From: JBCBSZ01 sp039185015
GTDB lineage: Bacteria > Actinomycetota > Acidimicrobiia > Acidimicrobiales > Poriferisodalaceae
NCBI GenBank assembly: GCA_039185015.1
Contig: JBCDAU010000020.1
Location: forward strand, 1-64,000
Direction of reading: 5' to 3'
DNA: 64,000 nucleotides
Within the stretch, counting starts at the first letter, position 1; each line of letters starts with the position of its first letter. The notes under the pieces are model-generated. The model made no database searches, had not been told where the DNA came from, and saw only the letters and a list, made by a program, of their open reading frames with translations. This document shows positions 14,594 through 23,425 of this stretch, in pieces. Both the position numbers and the translations under genes were made by a program.

Positions 14594-15552
14594 GTGCCGG
14601 CGAGCCGCTCGACGACCGGGGCGAAGGCGGGGGCGTTGCGGGCGCCGACGGTCCAGTAGCTCACGCCCCACTCCTCCCGCCGCTTCACGAGCTCGTCGCA
14701 GATCGCATCGACCGTGCCGATGAGGGCGTGGGGGTGCTCCATCATCTGCTCGGGCTCGAGGCCGAACATCTGCGCCATGCCCGCCGCCGTCTTCGCCGCG
14801 TCGTCGGTCACGACCGTGAAGTAGGCGCCGAGCTCGAGCTCGATGTCGTCGTAGCGGTCCCCGGCACCGGCCCGGACCCAGTCGAGCTTGTTGGCCATGT
14901 GCTCGGCGGTGGACGTCGGCACCCCCGGACCGATCTTCCCGGAGCTGTTGTCGAAGTTGAAGCTCACGATGTCGGCCTCTCGGCCGGCGATGCCGAGCAC
15001 CCGCTTCGCGCCACCACCGATCATGAGGGCCGGAGCCGGATCTCGTGCGGGCACACCGGTGAAGCCCTGGACCTCGATCTGCTCGCCGAGGACCTCGATG
15101 GGCTCGCCGCTGAAGTGCGCCTTGATCACGCGGATGTACTCCTCCATCCGCGTGATCCGCTGGCCGGCCGGATCCATCGTGAGGCCCATCGCCTCGTACT
15201 CACCACCGAGCCATCCGGCGCCGATCCCCATCTCGAGCCGGCCGTCGGAGAGCAGGTCGATGGTCGCCGCCTCCTTCGCGAGCACGGCGGCGGGCCGGTA
15301 GTCGATGCAGAAGACGCGGCAGCCGACCTTGATCGTGCTGGTCGCCTCGGCCGCCATCATCATCGCCGGGACGGCAGCGATCGACTGGACCGGATGGTTG
15401 GTCTTCTCGAGCATCGGCCCGGGCCCGATGTAGTGGTCGGCGAGGTGAAGGCACGAGTAGCCCATCGCCTCGGTGGATCGAGCGGTCTCTCGCCACTCGG
15501 CCCCCGACGACGCGTCGTAGGACTGCACAGCGAACCGGAACGGATGTGGCAT
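14590..15552 (-). CDS. F420-dependent LLM-class oxidoreductase (TIGR03621-like)
   Basis: 320 residues with the luciferase-like TIM barrel: RFAVQSYDASSGAEWRETAR at the start, LADHYIGPGP, SDGRLEMGIGAGWLGGEYEA and MIGGGAKRVLGIAGREADIV. The close fit to the TIGR03621 actinobacterial subfamily points to coenzyme F420 rather than FMN. It probably carries out hydride transfer on an unknown metabolite. The start is ATG 15552 with GGGGA 8 nt upstream. It heads a co-translated operon with a TIM-barrel isomerase and a GNAT acetyltransferase. Confidence 0.9.
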   Translation of the reverse strand: MPHPFRFAVQSYDASSGAEWRETARSTEAMGYSCLHLADHYIGPGPMLEKTNHPVQSIAAVPAMMMAAEATSTIKVGCRVFCIDYRPAAVLAKEAATIDLLSDGRLEMGIGAGWLGGEYEAMGLTMDPAGQRITRMEEYIRVIKAHFSGEPIEVLGEQIEVQGFTGVPARDPAPALMIGGGAKRVLGIAGREADIVSFNFDNSSGKIGPGVPTSTAEHMANKLDWVRAGAGDRYDDIELELGAYFTVVTDDAAKTAAGMAQMFGLEPEQMMEHPHALIGTVDAICDELVKRREEWGVSYWTVGARNAPAFAPVVERLAGT

Positions 15553-15714
15553 GTCTGATCCCCTTCCCCGGCGGTGACAGTAGGCGCCGCCCACCTGGCC
15601 GGACGAAGCCGGGATCGCCGGCGAGGGTCAGGCAGGCGACAGCTGCGTGTCCGCTCGATGAAACGTGACCTTGGACCGTTCGGGCTGTTCTCGAGCTGCC
15701 GTACGGTCGACGGC

Positions 15715-16929
15715 ATGGCCGACTTCTTCCAGAACGGTGTCGTCTCCACGCTCCACGCGCTGGGCGACCGACCCGACGACGAGGTGGAGAAGGAGCTGGT
15801 CGACTTCTCCCGCGAGACGCCGATGGCCCTCGTGCTGCCCTCGCTCTTCAGCGAGCTCGAGGGTCCCGCGCTGTCAGCGATCGTCGACCAGATCGCCGAG
15901 GTCCCCTACCTGGCCGAGATCGTGATCGGGCTCGATGCCGCCGACCGCGCCCAGTTCGAGACGGCTCGGGAGTTCTTCTCCCGACTGCCCCAGCGGCACC
16001 GCATCCTGTGGAACGACGGCCCGCGCTTGCGGGCGCTCGACGCCGCGCTGCAAGAGGAGGGCCTCGCCCCGCAGCTGCCGGGCAAGGGACGCAACGTCTG
16101 GTACTGCCTCGGCTACACGCTGGCCTCGGGCCGCTCGAAGGCGGTCGCCATGCACGACTGCGACATCCTCACGTACGACCGGTCGATGCTCGCGCGGCTC
16201 TTCTACCCGATCGTGCATCCGTCCTTCGACTACGCGTTCTGCAAGGGCTACTACTACCGATCCGCGAACGGCCGCCTGAACGGGCGGGTCGCCCGACTGT
16301 TCGTCACGCCGCTCGTGCGTGCCCTCGCCTCGACCCTCGGCTCCAACCCGTACCTCGAGTACCTCGACAGCTTCCGGTACCCGCTCGCCGGCGAGCAGTC
16401 GATGCGCATCGACGTGGTCGGCTCGGTCCGGATCCCGGCGGACTGGGGCCTCGAGATCGGCCTGCTCTCCGAGGTGCACCGGCAGTACAACCCCAAGCGG
16501 GTGTGCCAGGTCGACCTCGCCGACGCGTACGACCACAAGCACCAGGACGTGTCGTTCGACGATCCGAACGCCGGCCTGAACCGCATGGCGACCGACATCG
16601 CCAAGGCGATGTTCCGCAAGCTCGCCACCAATGGTGAGGTCCTCTCGCCCGAGACGTTCCGCACGGTGAAGGCGGCGTACTACCGAGGGGCGCTCGACAT
16701 GGTGGGGCGCTACCAGGACGACGCGATCATCAACGGTCTCGAGTTCGACCTCCACGCCGAGGAGGAGACCGTCGAGCTCTTCGCCGCCGCGGTCATGCGG
16801 GCGGGCGAGCAGTTCCTGTCGAACCCGATGGAGGCGCCCTTCCTCCCCAGCTGGTCGCGGGTCCGCTCGGCGATGCCCGACGTCCTCGACCGCATCGCCG
16901 ACGCCGTCGAGGCGGACCAGCTCGACTGA
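15715..16929 (+). CDS. glycosyltransferase, glucosyl-3-phosphoglycerate synthase-like
   Basis: 404 residues of a GT-A fold. The nucleotide-sugar metal site is D148-C-D150 in VAMHDCDIL. Motifs KGRNVWYCLGYTLA, FCKGYYYRS, PLAGEQSMR and GLEIGLLSEV match the GpgS/MpgS-like family, which makes glucosyl- or mannosyl-3-phosphoglycerate for compatible solutes or polymethylated polysaccharides. A GH13 enzyme of the glucosylglycerate phosphorylase type lies 1.7 kb downstream, which supports a glucosylglycerate role. A TACGGT box (15702-15707) ends 7 nt before the ATG, compatible with leaderless initiation. Confidence 0.8.
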   Translation: MADFFQNGVVSTLHALGDRPDDEVEKELVDFSRETPMALVLPSLFSELEGPALSAIVDQIAEVPYLAEIVIGLDAADRAQFETAREFFSRLPQRHRILWNDGPRLRALDAALQEEGLAPQLPGKGRNVWYCLGYTLASGRSKAVAMHDCDILTYDRSMLARLFYPIVHPSFDYAFCKGYYYRSANGRLNGRVARLFVTPLVRALASTLGSNPYLEYLDSFRYPLAGEQSMRIDVVGSVRIPADWGLEIGLLSEVHRQYNPKRVCQVDLADAYDHKHQDVSFDDPNAGLNRMATDIAKAMFRKLATNGEVLSPETFRTVKAAYYRGALDMVGRYQDDAIINGLEFDLHAEEETVELFAAAVMRAGEQFLSNPMEAPFLPSWSRVRSAMPDVLDRIADAVEADQLD

Positions 16930-16936
16930 GTTGTCG

Positions 16937-17878
16937 TCAGCGGCGGCGGATGTCGGTTCGGTGGCCTCGGGGCGACCGGCGCGGCGGGCGCACGCCGGCG
17001 GCCATGGCCAGGCGCAGCACCCGGTAGCGGTGCGGACGGTACGGCTCGAGCAGCTCGACCATCCGCTCGTCGTCGCCCCGGCGCTCGCGAGCGAGCAGCC
17101 AGGAGATGATCGACGGGATCCCGTCGTCGCCGAGGATCACCTCGTCGGCCTCACCCCACGTCTGCGTGGCCAGGCAGCCGAGCGTCCAGGGCCCGACGCC
17201 GCGGATCGTGGCGAGCTTCGGGCCCACCTGCTCCCACGGCTCGTCGACGAGATCGTGTCGACGGGCGAGCGCGCGGGCGGCGCCGATCAGGTGCTCGGCA
17301 CGACGCCGTTCGATGCCGAAGCGGTGGAGGTCCGTGTACCGGAGCCGACCGACGGTGCTCGGCTCCGGTGGCGCGACCAGATCGCTGCCCTCGACCGGGA
17401 CGCCCAGCTCCTCGACCAGTCGTCGCCACTGATCGGCGGCGTCGGCCGTGGTGATCCGCTGCTGCACGATGAACCAGGCCGCGTCGTGCCACAGGGTGCT
17501 GGTCCGCACGATGCGGTCGCCGCGATGCCGACGCCACAGCTCCCGCAGCCGCCCGTCGCCGGGTTCGAAGCCGGACGCATCATCGGCCACGCCCAGCAAC
17601 CCGGCCGCTCGGTCCGCGAGCCACGGCGCTCCGTCACCGGTCGTCGTGACCTCGACCTGGGCATCCCCCGGCGTCCAGGTCGCGGTGAGCGCGCCGACGC
17701 CTTGCGGCGTGATGGTCGCCCGTTCGAACCGGCCGGGTGCGAGGCGAACGCAGGGGTCGCGCCGGAGGAACGTGAGCGTCCGCAGCGTCGTCGAGAGGTC
17801 GACACCGTCGATCGGCAGGCGGAGCGCTTCGGCCACGATCGGTAGGTTCGCTGCTCGACCGGCCGTCCGGGAAGTCAC
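16937..17878 (-). CDS. AlkA-like DNA-3-methyladenine glycosylase (HhH-GPD)
   Basis: 313 residues. The C-terminal half has the helix-hairpin-helix ATIRGVGPWTLGCLATQTWG followed by ILGDDGIPSI, whose aspartate is the expected catalytic residue. The N-terminal half resembles the beta domain of AlkA. The enzyme would excise alkylated purines from DNA. Its GTG start (17878) is 2 nt from the start of the divergent DUF2461 gene, so their promoters must overlap or lie inside each other's coding regions. A later GTG (AEALRLPIDG) is an alternative start. Confidence 0.85.
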   Translation of the reverse strand: MTSRTAGRAANLPIVAEALRLPIDGVDLSTTLRTLTFLRRDPCVRLAPGRFERATITPQGVGALTATWTPGDAQVEVTTTGDGAPWLADRAAGLLGVADDASGFEPGDGRLRELWRRHRGDRIVRTSTLWHDAAWFIVQQRITTADAADQWRRLVEELGVPVEGSDLVAPPEPSTVGRLRYTDLHRFGIERRRAEHLIGAARALARRHDLVDEPWEQVGPKLATIRGVGPWTLGCLATQTWGEADEVILGDDGIPSIISWLLARERRGDDERMVELLEPYRPHRYRVLRLAMAAGVRPPRRSPRGHRTDIRRR

Positions 17879-17880
17879 CC

Positions 17881-18579
17881 TTGTCCGACCTCACCATCAG
17901 CCCAGCGGGATTCGTGTTCCTCCAGGAGCTCGCAGCGAACAACACCCGAGCCTGGTTCGATCCGCGCCGCACCGAGTTCGAGCGCCTGCTGGTCGATCCG
18001 CTCGTTGCGATCCTCGACGCCGCGTCGGCTCGGCTCACCGACGGACCGTGGCCGGTGTCGGGCGGACGTCGCACGATCTTCCGGCAGCCGCGCGACCAGC
18101 GATGGGCGAAGGAGGTGCCGTACGCGACGTCTGTCCGGGCGCTGTTGACGAGCACGGGGACGAAGCCGGCGCGGGAGGGGTGCGTGCACGTCGAGATCGC
18201 GCCGGACGGCGGATTCGTCGGCGTCGGCTTCCACCGTCCGCCGGCCACGATGCTCGCTCCGATCCGGCAGCGGATGGTCGACGAGCCGGAGCGATGGCGA
18301 GCGATCGTCGACGCGCTCGACCGGTCCGAGCTCGACCTCGCCGACGACCGGCTGGAGCGGATGCCCCGGGGCTTCACCGGCCTCAGCGAGCACGCCCTGG
18401 CCGACGACCTGAGACGACGGTCCCTGACCGTGAGCGTGCCGCTGGGGATCGACACCTGGACCTCGGACGCAGCGCTGGACGTGATCGTGGACACGGTCAC
18501 GGCGGGCATGCCGCTGCTGCGGTTCGGCAACGACGCAGCCGGGTTCGCGCCGCACCCCGAGGCGGACCCGACGGACTGA
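17881..18579 (+). CDS. DUF2461 domain-containing protein (TIGR02453 family)
   Basis: 232 residues. It begins with a TTG (SDLTISPAGFVFLQELAANN), and NNTRAWFDPRRTEFERLLVDP is the defining DUF2461 N-terminal motif; RTIFRQPRDQRWAKEVPYATS and GVGFHRPPATMLAPIRQ complete it. The family is widespread and cytoplasmic, with no established function. It sits head to head with the AlkA-like gene at 2-nt spacing. Confidence 0.87.
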   Translation: MSDLTISPAGFVFLQELAANNTRAWFDPRRTEFERLLVDPLVAILDAASARLTDGPWPVSGGRRTIFRQPRDQRWAKEVPYATSVRALLTSTGTKPAREGCVHVEIAPDGGFVGVGFHRPPATMLAPIRQRMVDEPERWRAIVDALDRSELDLADDRLERMPRGFTGLSEHALADDLRRRSLTVSVPLGIDTWTSDAALDVIVDTVTAGMPLLRFGNDAAGFAPHPEADPTD

Positions 18580-18584
18580 GGGGT

Positions 18585-20300
18585 TCAGTCGGGGAAGCTG
18601 GCGATCCAGGCGGACGCGTAGGGGCCGAGCAGGATGCTGTCGTCGTCGGGCCCCACCGCCGCGCCGCTCACGAGGTCACGCCAGGTGTCGGTCAGCGTGA
18701 GGTTGAGCGAGGCGATCGGCAGCTCGACGGACTCCGCGGTCAGGTTCGAGACCGCGAACAGGCTCGTCGAGCGGTCGCGTGCCTGACGCCAGCAGCCGAA
18801 GAGCTGCTCGCCCAGGTGCAGCGTGAACTGCGTGGCGTTCGGGTGGAAGGCCGGATGGGTGGCCCGGACCCGAAGCAGATGGCGCAGCGCTCGGAAGGCC
18901 TCACCGCTCGGCTCGTCCCCGACGACGATCCGCTCGACGTCGTCGCTGCGCAACTGCGAGCGGTTGATCGCCCGATTGTGACCTCGCCGGTCCACGGCGC
19001 CGTGGTCGTTGCCCGTGCCGAGCAGCGAGTGGACGTACACCGCCGGGATGCCCTCGATGGCGAGCATGACGGCGTGGGCACACACGAACCGGGCGGCGTG
19101 GTGGTCGTCGGTCCCATCGTGCGTGCGGGCGAGCGCATCGAACAGGGCGATGTTGAGCTCGTAGGGCTTCGGTCCACCGGGGGCGTCGTAGGTCGATACG
19201 AGGCCACCGGCCGCGGTCGTGGTCTCGACGAGCCGGTCCACCTCGTGGGGCTCGAGGAGACCCTCGGCAGGGCGGAGCCCGATGCCGTCGTGGCTGGCGA
19301 GGAAGTTGAGGTAGCAGCTGCCGTCGCGGGCGGGAGGCATCGACATCATCCACGTCGACAGGTGACGGGAGTGCCCCGACCAGAGAGCGTCGAGGACGAG
19401 CGGCGGCAGGCTGAAGTTGTAGATGACGTGGGCCTCGTCGCCGTGGCCGAAGTACTTCAGGTTCTCCCGGTTCGGCACGTTCGTCTCCGTGACGAGCACC
19501 GTTCCCGGCGCCGCCGCATCGACGACCGTGCGCATCAACTTCACCAGCTCGTGCGTCTCGGGCAGGTGGATCGACGCCGTGCCGATGCGCTTCCACACGT
19601 AGGCGACGGCGTCCAGGCGCAGGAATCGGATGCCGACGTCGAGGAAGCGCCGAACCACGGCCAGCATCTCGACGAGGAGGTCGGGGTTCGACCAGTCGAG
19701 GTCGACCTGATCGTGGGAGAACGTGCACCAGACGTGGCGCATCCCGCCGGCGGTCTCGGTCGGACGCAGCAACGGCAGGGCCCGCGGGCGGACGACGGCG
19801 GACAGGTCGGCGTCGGGGTCGGCGGTCACGAAGTACGAACGGCCGGGTTCCTCGTCCCGCACGAGCTCCTGGAACCACGCGGACGACGCCGAGCAGTGGT
19901 TGAGCACGAGGTCGGCCATGAGGCCCGGCTTGTCCGCGAGGGCGGAGATCTCGTCCCAGCCGCCGAGGTCGCTGCGGACGGCGAGGTAGTCGGCGACGGA
20001 GAAGCCGTCGTCGCTCGTGTACGGGAAGAACGGGAGCACGTGCACCGTCGACACGGCACCGTCGAGGTGCTCGGAGACGAAGCGATGCAGGGTCGTGAGC
20101 GGCGCTTCACCCTGACCGGTGATCGTGTCGCCGTAGGTGATGAGGACGCTGTCGCGTTGGTCCCACGGCTCCGGAGGTGCCGTCACGGGCGCCTCGCGGT
20201 CGATGCGCATCACGTCGAGCACCCGTGCGGTCAGCGCATCGGCGTCGAGGCGCGGATAGATCAGCCGGAGATGAGACCGAACTCGCTCGGCGACCTGCAT
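18585..20300 (-). CDS. GH13 sucrose/glucosylglycerate phosphorylase-like enzyme
   Basis: 571 residues, longer than classic sucrose phosphorylases (about 490-500) and matching glucosylglycerate/glucosylglycerol phosphorylases of GH13_18. The catalytic triad is complete: nucleophile D230 in RFLRLDAVAYVWK, acid/base E272 in TETNVPNRENL and D338 in FLASHDGIGLRP. It would split alpha-glucosylglycerate or a similar glucoside with phosphate to glucose-1-phosphate. The GT at 15715 could make the substrate. Its start (ATG 20300) lies inside the last 40 nt of the upstream universal stress protein gene, indicating coupled translation. Confidence 0.88.
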   Translation of the reverse strand: MQVAERVRSHLRLIYPRLDADALTARVLDVMRIDREAPVTAPPEPWDQRDSVLITYGDTITGQGEAPLTTLHRFVSEHLDGAVSTVHVLPFFPYTSDDGFSVADYLAVRSDLGGWDEISALADKPGLMADLVLNHCSASSAWFQELVRDEEPGRSYFVTADPDADLSAVVRPRALPLLRPTETAGGMRHVWCTFSHDQVDLDWSNPDLLVEMLAVVRRFLDVGIRFLRLDAVAYVWKRIGTASIHLPETHELVKLMRTVVDAAAPGTVLVTETNVPNRENLKYFGHGDEAHVIYNFSLPPLVLDALWSGHSRHLSTWMMSMPPARDGSCYLNFLASHDGIGLRPAEGLLEPHEVDRLVETTTAAGGLVSTYDAPGGPKPYELNIALFDALARTHDGTDDHHAARFVCAHAVMLAIEGIPAVYVHSLLGTGNDHGAVDRRGHNRAINRSQLRSDDVERIVVGDEPSGEAFRALRHLLRVRATHPAFHPNATQFTLHLGEQLFGCWRQARDRSTSLFAVSNLTAESVELPIASLNLTLTDTWRDLVSGAAVGPDDDSILLGPYASAWIASFPD

Positions 20301-20956
20301 GAAGGCGGCATCGTACCGGCGCGCCCGGCCACTCCAGGTGACGCCTCCGCCCGCGTCGCAGCGGGATGACCGCCGATCAGCACCGGCACAGCGGAGTCGG
20401 CGACGAGCCTCCGGGCGACCCCGCCGAGGAAGCGCTCGCTCATGCCGGCCCCCTTGGCCCCGACCACGACGACGTCGTAGCCCTGGGCGACCGCCAACTC
20501 CGAGAGGATCTTGTCCGCCCGACCGGGAACGACCACGCTGCTCGCTCCGGGGACGGCGAGCGCCTGCAGGTCGCGCTCGAGGTCCTCGACGGCGCGGGAC
20601 CGACCGAGCTGGGGATCGATCGCCGTCTCGCGATCGATCACTCGCACGAGCAGCACTCGACCGATGCGGTCACCGAACAACGCCAGCGCGGATCGGGCCG
20701 CGGCGACGGCGCGCTCGGACCCGTCGACCCCGATGAGGACATCGACGGGCCCGACCCGCTCGTCGCTCCCTCCGGCGACCCGCTGGGCATCGCCGAGTCC
20801 CCGTTCGGCATCCACGGCGAGGACGGCGGCGAGCGGACCGAAGACCAGTCCCAACACCATCCACGTGAGGAGGTGATGGCCCCGACGGCGCTGCCAGACG
20901 GCAACGCCCAGGCCGACCACCATCCAGAGCAGCACTCCGACGGCGAACCATGCCAT
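20261..20956 (-). CDS. membrane-anchored universal stress protein (UspA domain)
   Basis: 231 residues: two N-terminal membrane helices (VGVLLWMVVGLGVAVW and LTWMVLGLVFGPLAAVLAV), then a UspA domain from about residue 70. It ends with the ATP-binding signature VVVGAKGAGMSERFLGGVAR and RLVADSAVPVLI. A membrane-tethered Usp is uncommon. It overlaps the GH13 phosphorylase by 40 nt, tying a stress sensor to storage-solute breakdown. Which signal it binds is unknown. GACGAT followed by 6 nt before ATG 20956 may be a weak -10 box. Confidence 0.85.
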   Translation of the reverse strand: MAWFAVGVLLWMVVGLGVAVWQRRRGHHLLTWMVLGLVFGPLAAVLAVDAERGLGDAQRVAGGSDERVGPVDVLIGVDGSERAVAAARSALALFGDRIGRVLLVRVIDRETAIDPQLGRSRAVEDLERDLQALAVPGASSVVVPGRADKILSELAVAQGYDVVVVGAKGAGMSERFLGGVARRLVADSAVPVLIGGHPAATRAEASPGVAGRAGTMPPSCRSPSEFGLISG

Positions 20957-21034
20957 GTGTCGATCGTCTCGCTCCGAGCCGGCGCAGACCAGAGACGGAG
21001 GTCCCCGACCTTCGTCCCACCGGGGCTCCCCACC

Positions 21035-21040
21035 TAAGTT
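21035..21040 (+). promoter_or_regulatory. candidate -10 box, leaderless start of the SDR gene
   Basis: TAAGTT ends 6 nt before ATG 21047, the same geometry as TAAGAT before ATG 46163. No Shine-Dalgarno is present. Confidence 0.55.
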
Positions 21041-21046
21041 GGGCAG

Positions 21047-21814
21047 ATGGACTTGGGGCTAGAGGGGAAGCGCGCCATCGTCACCGGTGGCACGCGTGGC
21101 ATCGGGCGTCGCATCGTCGAGACGCTCCTCGACGAGGGGGCATCGGTCGCGCTGTGCGCCCGGACGCCCGAGGGCGTCGACGCCGCCGTCGGCGAGCTGT
21201 CAGAGCGCGGCACCGTGGTCGGGGCCGTCGCCGATGCCGGCGATCACGAGCGTCTCGCCGCCTGGGTCGGTGAGTCGGCCGAGGCGCTCGGCGGGATCGA
21301 CATCGTCATCTCGAACGCCTCGGCGCTCGGTGGCCGCGAGAAGCCCGACTCGTGGAAGCAGCAGTTCGACGTCGACGTCATGTCGTCGGTCACGATGTTC
21401 TCCGCCGCGGAGGAACACCTCGTGGCCTCCGGAGCCGGAGCCTTCGTCCAACTCGGCACCATCACGGCGATCGAGTACCACGGCTACCCCGGGGGCACCC
21501 GCAGCTACGGCGCCATGAAGGCCGCGCTGATCAACTGGGTCGCCACCCTCGCCCAGGACTTCGCGCCGCAGGGCATCCGGGCCAACGCCGTCAGCCCGGG
21601 TCCGATCTACATCGAGGACGGCTCGTGGGGCTTCATCGAGCAGCGGATCCCCGAGTACTTCCGGGAGAACGTGGAGCACCATCCGTCGGGGCGGATGGGC
21701 ACTCCCGAGGAGGTCGCCCGGGTCGTCGCCTTCCTCGCCAGCCCGGCGGCGTCCTGGGTCACCGGCCAGAACGTCGTCGTCGACGGCGGCTTCACCCGCC
21801 GGGTGGGCTTCTGA
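21047..21814 (+). CDS. SDR family NAD(P)-dependent oxidoreductase
   Basis: 255 residues, a classical short-chain dehydrogenase. The cofactor motif TGGTRGIG spans residues 13-20, the structural NAS motif follows at ISNAS, and the catalytic Y154-x-x-x-K158 is SYGAMKA, with GQNVVVDGGF near the C-terminus. It reduces or oxidises an alcohol/ketone pair; the substrate is unknown. The DUF2889 gene starts 2 nt after its stop, so they are co-translated and may act in one pathway. Confidence 0.9.
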   Translation: MDLGLEGKRAIVTGGTRGIGRRIVETLLDEGASVALCARTPEGVDAAVGELSERGTVVGAVADAGDHERLAAWVGESAEALGGIDIVISNASALGGREKPDSWKQQFDVDVMSSVTMFSAAEEHLVASGAGAFVQLGTITAIEYHGYPGGTRSYGAMKAALINWVATLAQDFAPQGIRANAVSPGPIYIEDGSWGFIEQRIPEYFRENVEHHPSGRMGTPEEVARVVAFLASPAASWVTGQNVVVDGGFTRRVGF

Positions 21815-21816
21815 CC

Positions 21817-22473
21817 GTGCTGCCTCCCGATCCCGACCTCCCGCTTCTCCACAACCGCAACTACGACGTCGACAGCTACATGGAGGCGCCCAACCGGATC
21901 CGGTTGCGGGGCACGGTGCGCGACGAGAAGCCGGCCGGGCTCTACATCCCGGAGGACCCCGACCCGCTGACGATCCACCACATGATCGTCGACCTGGTGG
22001 TCGAGGTCCCCTCGATGGAGATCGTCGACGCCGAGGTGGTCTTCGAGACCCATCCGCACGCCGAGTGCACGCGGATCACCGACCACTACCGGGGGCTCAT
22101 CGGCATCTCGATCGCCCGCGGGTTCACCCACAAGGTCCGCGAGCTGTTCGGCGGTCCCCGCGGGTGCACCCACACCACGGCGCTGCTCCAGGCGATGGCA
22201 CCGGTCGCGATCCAATCGATGTGGTCGCTCCAGGCCGCGGTCGCCCGGGCCGAGGGTGCCGAACCGGTCCCCTCCCCGAGGCGGTTGACCGACGAGGAGC
22301 GGACGGCCCGCTACGCCCGCAACATCAACACCTGCCACGTGTGGGACTCCGACGGCGAGCTCGTCGAGCGCCTGGAGTCGGGCGAGGAGATGGAGCCACC
22401 GGTGTGGATCGTCGAGCGCTTCGAGTCGCTCGGCCTCGACCCGGCCGAGTGGCTCAGCCCCATGCGCGGCTAG
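21817..22473 (+). CDS. DUF2889 domain-containing protein
   Basis: About 218 residues from GTG 21817, 2 nt after the SDR stop. NRIRLRGTVRDEKPAG, FETHPHAECTRITDHYRGLIGISIARGF and GGPRGCTHTTALLQAMAP are the DUF2889 core, with conserved His/Cys residues (HPHAEC, GCTH) that could bind a metal. The family often accompanies fatty-acid or steroid catabolic genes in actinobacteria and has no proven activity. Confidence 0.85.
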   Translation: MLPPDPDLPLLHNRNYDVDSYMEAPNRIRLRGTVRDEKPAGLYIPEDPDPLTIHHMIVDLVVEVPSMEIVDAEVVFETHPHAECTRITDHYRGLIGISIARGFTHKVRELFGGPRGCTHTTALLQAMAPVAIQSMWSLQAAVARAEGAEPVPSPRRLTDEERTARYARNINTCHVWDSDGELVERLESGEEMEPPVWIVERFESLGLDPAEWLSPMRG

Positions 22474-22499
22474 GGGCTTCGCCGGCAGGCGGGGCCTCT

Positions 22500-22584
22500 C
22501 GGCCCGTCGGGCCGTCCGCCACGGCCCGGCCGCAGCCCGTCAGGGCGAGGACCTCGGGAGGAGGCAGGGGGCTCCGGGGCCCCC
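22500..22584. terminator. two hairpins between convergent genes
   Basis: CGGCCCGTCGGGCCG (22500-22514) is a perfect inverted repeat. A second hairpin pairs GGGGGC (22567-22572) with GCCCCC (22579-22584). They lie in the 120-bp gap between the DUF2889 gene and the convergent hydrolase gene and probably end transcription from both sides. Confidence 0.55.
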
Positions 22585-22593
22585 GGCCGGGAA

Positions 22594-23412
22594 TCAGCGG
22601 AGCCAGGCGTCGATGTCGTCGACGACCTCGGACCAGATCGGCTCGTTCATCACCTCGTGCCGACCGGCGTAGCGCTTGAGCTCGACCACCTCGGAGCCGA
22701 TGCCGTCGACCAGCCACTCGGCACCGCTGATCGGGGTCAGGCCGTCATCGACGCCGTGCACGAGCAGGGTCGGCAGCGTGATCGAGCCGGCCTTCGCCTT
22801 GATCTCGTCGATGGCACGCAGCATCGCGAGCCCGGTGGCCAGACGGGGCCGCCCGTGGTCGACGAGTGGGTCCTCGGTGTACGCCTGCACCACGGCCGCA
22901 TCGCTGCAGATCTGGTTGCTGTCCAGCGGGGGGACGAGTCGGGCGGTGGGCATGACCCGGGCGAGCCCCTTGAGCACAGCCTTGGTGGCGCCGCCGGTGT
23001 CGTCGCCGGCCGCCAGCGCCGTGCCGGACAGGACGAGCGACGAGTAGGCGTCGGGGCGGCGAAGCACCGCGGTCAGGGCGATGAGCGAACCCATCGAGTG
23101 ACCAAGCATGACGACCGGTGCGCTCCCGGGGTCGGCCCACGTCACGACCTGGTCGAGGTCGGCGGCCGCGACCTCGAGGTCCGGCAGCATCCCGAGCTCG
23201 CCGCTCGACCGACCGTGGCCGCGGTGGTCGGGCCCGACGACGGACCAACCATGTTCGACGAACCGCTCGGCGACGTGCCGGTAGCGGCTGATGTGCTCGG
23301 CGATGCCGTGGGCGATGACGATCAGGCCGCGGGAGCGCTCGTCCGGCGCCCAGTGCTCGACGTGGAGGTGCACGTCGGTGGTGACGGTGATGCGGTCCTC
23401 GACGTGCTGCAC
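22594..23412 (-). CDS. alpha/beta hydrolase, monoacylglycerol lipase-like
   Basis: 272 residues. IVIAHGIAEHISRYRHVAERF is the monoglyceride-lipase-type oxyanion loop. The nucleophile is S106 in LGHSMGS, the acid Asp lies in LLVHGVDDGLTP, and the catalytic histidine is in YAGRHEVMNEP. There is no signal peptide, so it is cytoplasmic. It would hydrolyse monoacylglycerols or lysolipids. TAGGTT ends 7 nt before GTG 23412, inside the stop of the upstream DUF1697 gene, which suggests an extra leaderless promoter. Confidence 0.88.
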   Translation of the reverse strand: MQHVEDRITVTTDVHLHVEHWAPDERSRGLIVIAHGIAEHISRYRHVAERFVEHGWSVVGPDHRGHGRSSGELGMLPDLEVAAADLDQVVTWADPGSAPVVMLGHSMGSLIALTAVLRRPDAYSSLVLSGTALAAGDDTGGATKAVLKGLARVMPTARLVPPLDSNQICSDAAVVQAYTEDPLVDHGRPRLATGLAMLRAIDEIKAKAGSITLPTLLVHGVDDGLTPISGAEWLVDGIGSEVVELKRYAGRHEVMNEPIWSEVVDDIDAWLR

Positions 23413-23419
23413 GGCGCAG

Positions 23420-23425
23420 AACCTA
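23420..23425 (-). promoter_or_regulatory. candidate -10 box, leaderless start of the monoacylglycerol lipase-like gene
   Basis: TAGGTT on the minus strand ends 7 nt before GTG 23412 and includes the TAG stop of the DUF1697 gene. Confidence 0.4.

Noticed and set aside
17448..20369. Plus-strand open frame of about 970 codons across the AlkA, DUF2461 and GH13 region
   Set aside because: It only mirrors the GH13 and neighbouring coding strands; no motif and low-complexity composition.
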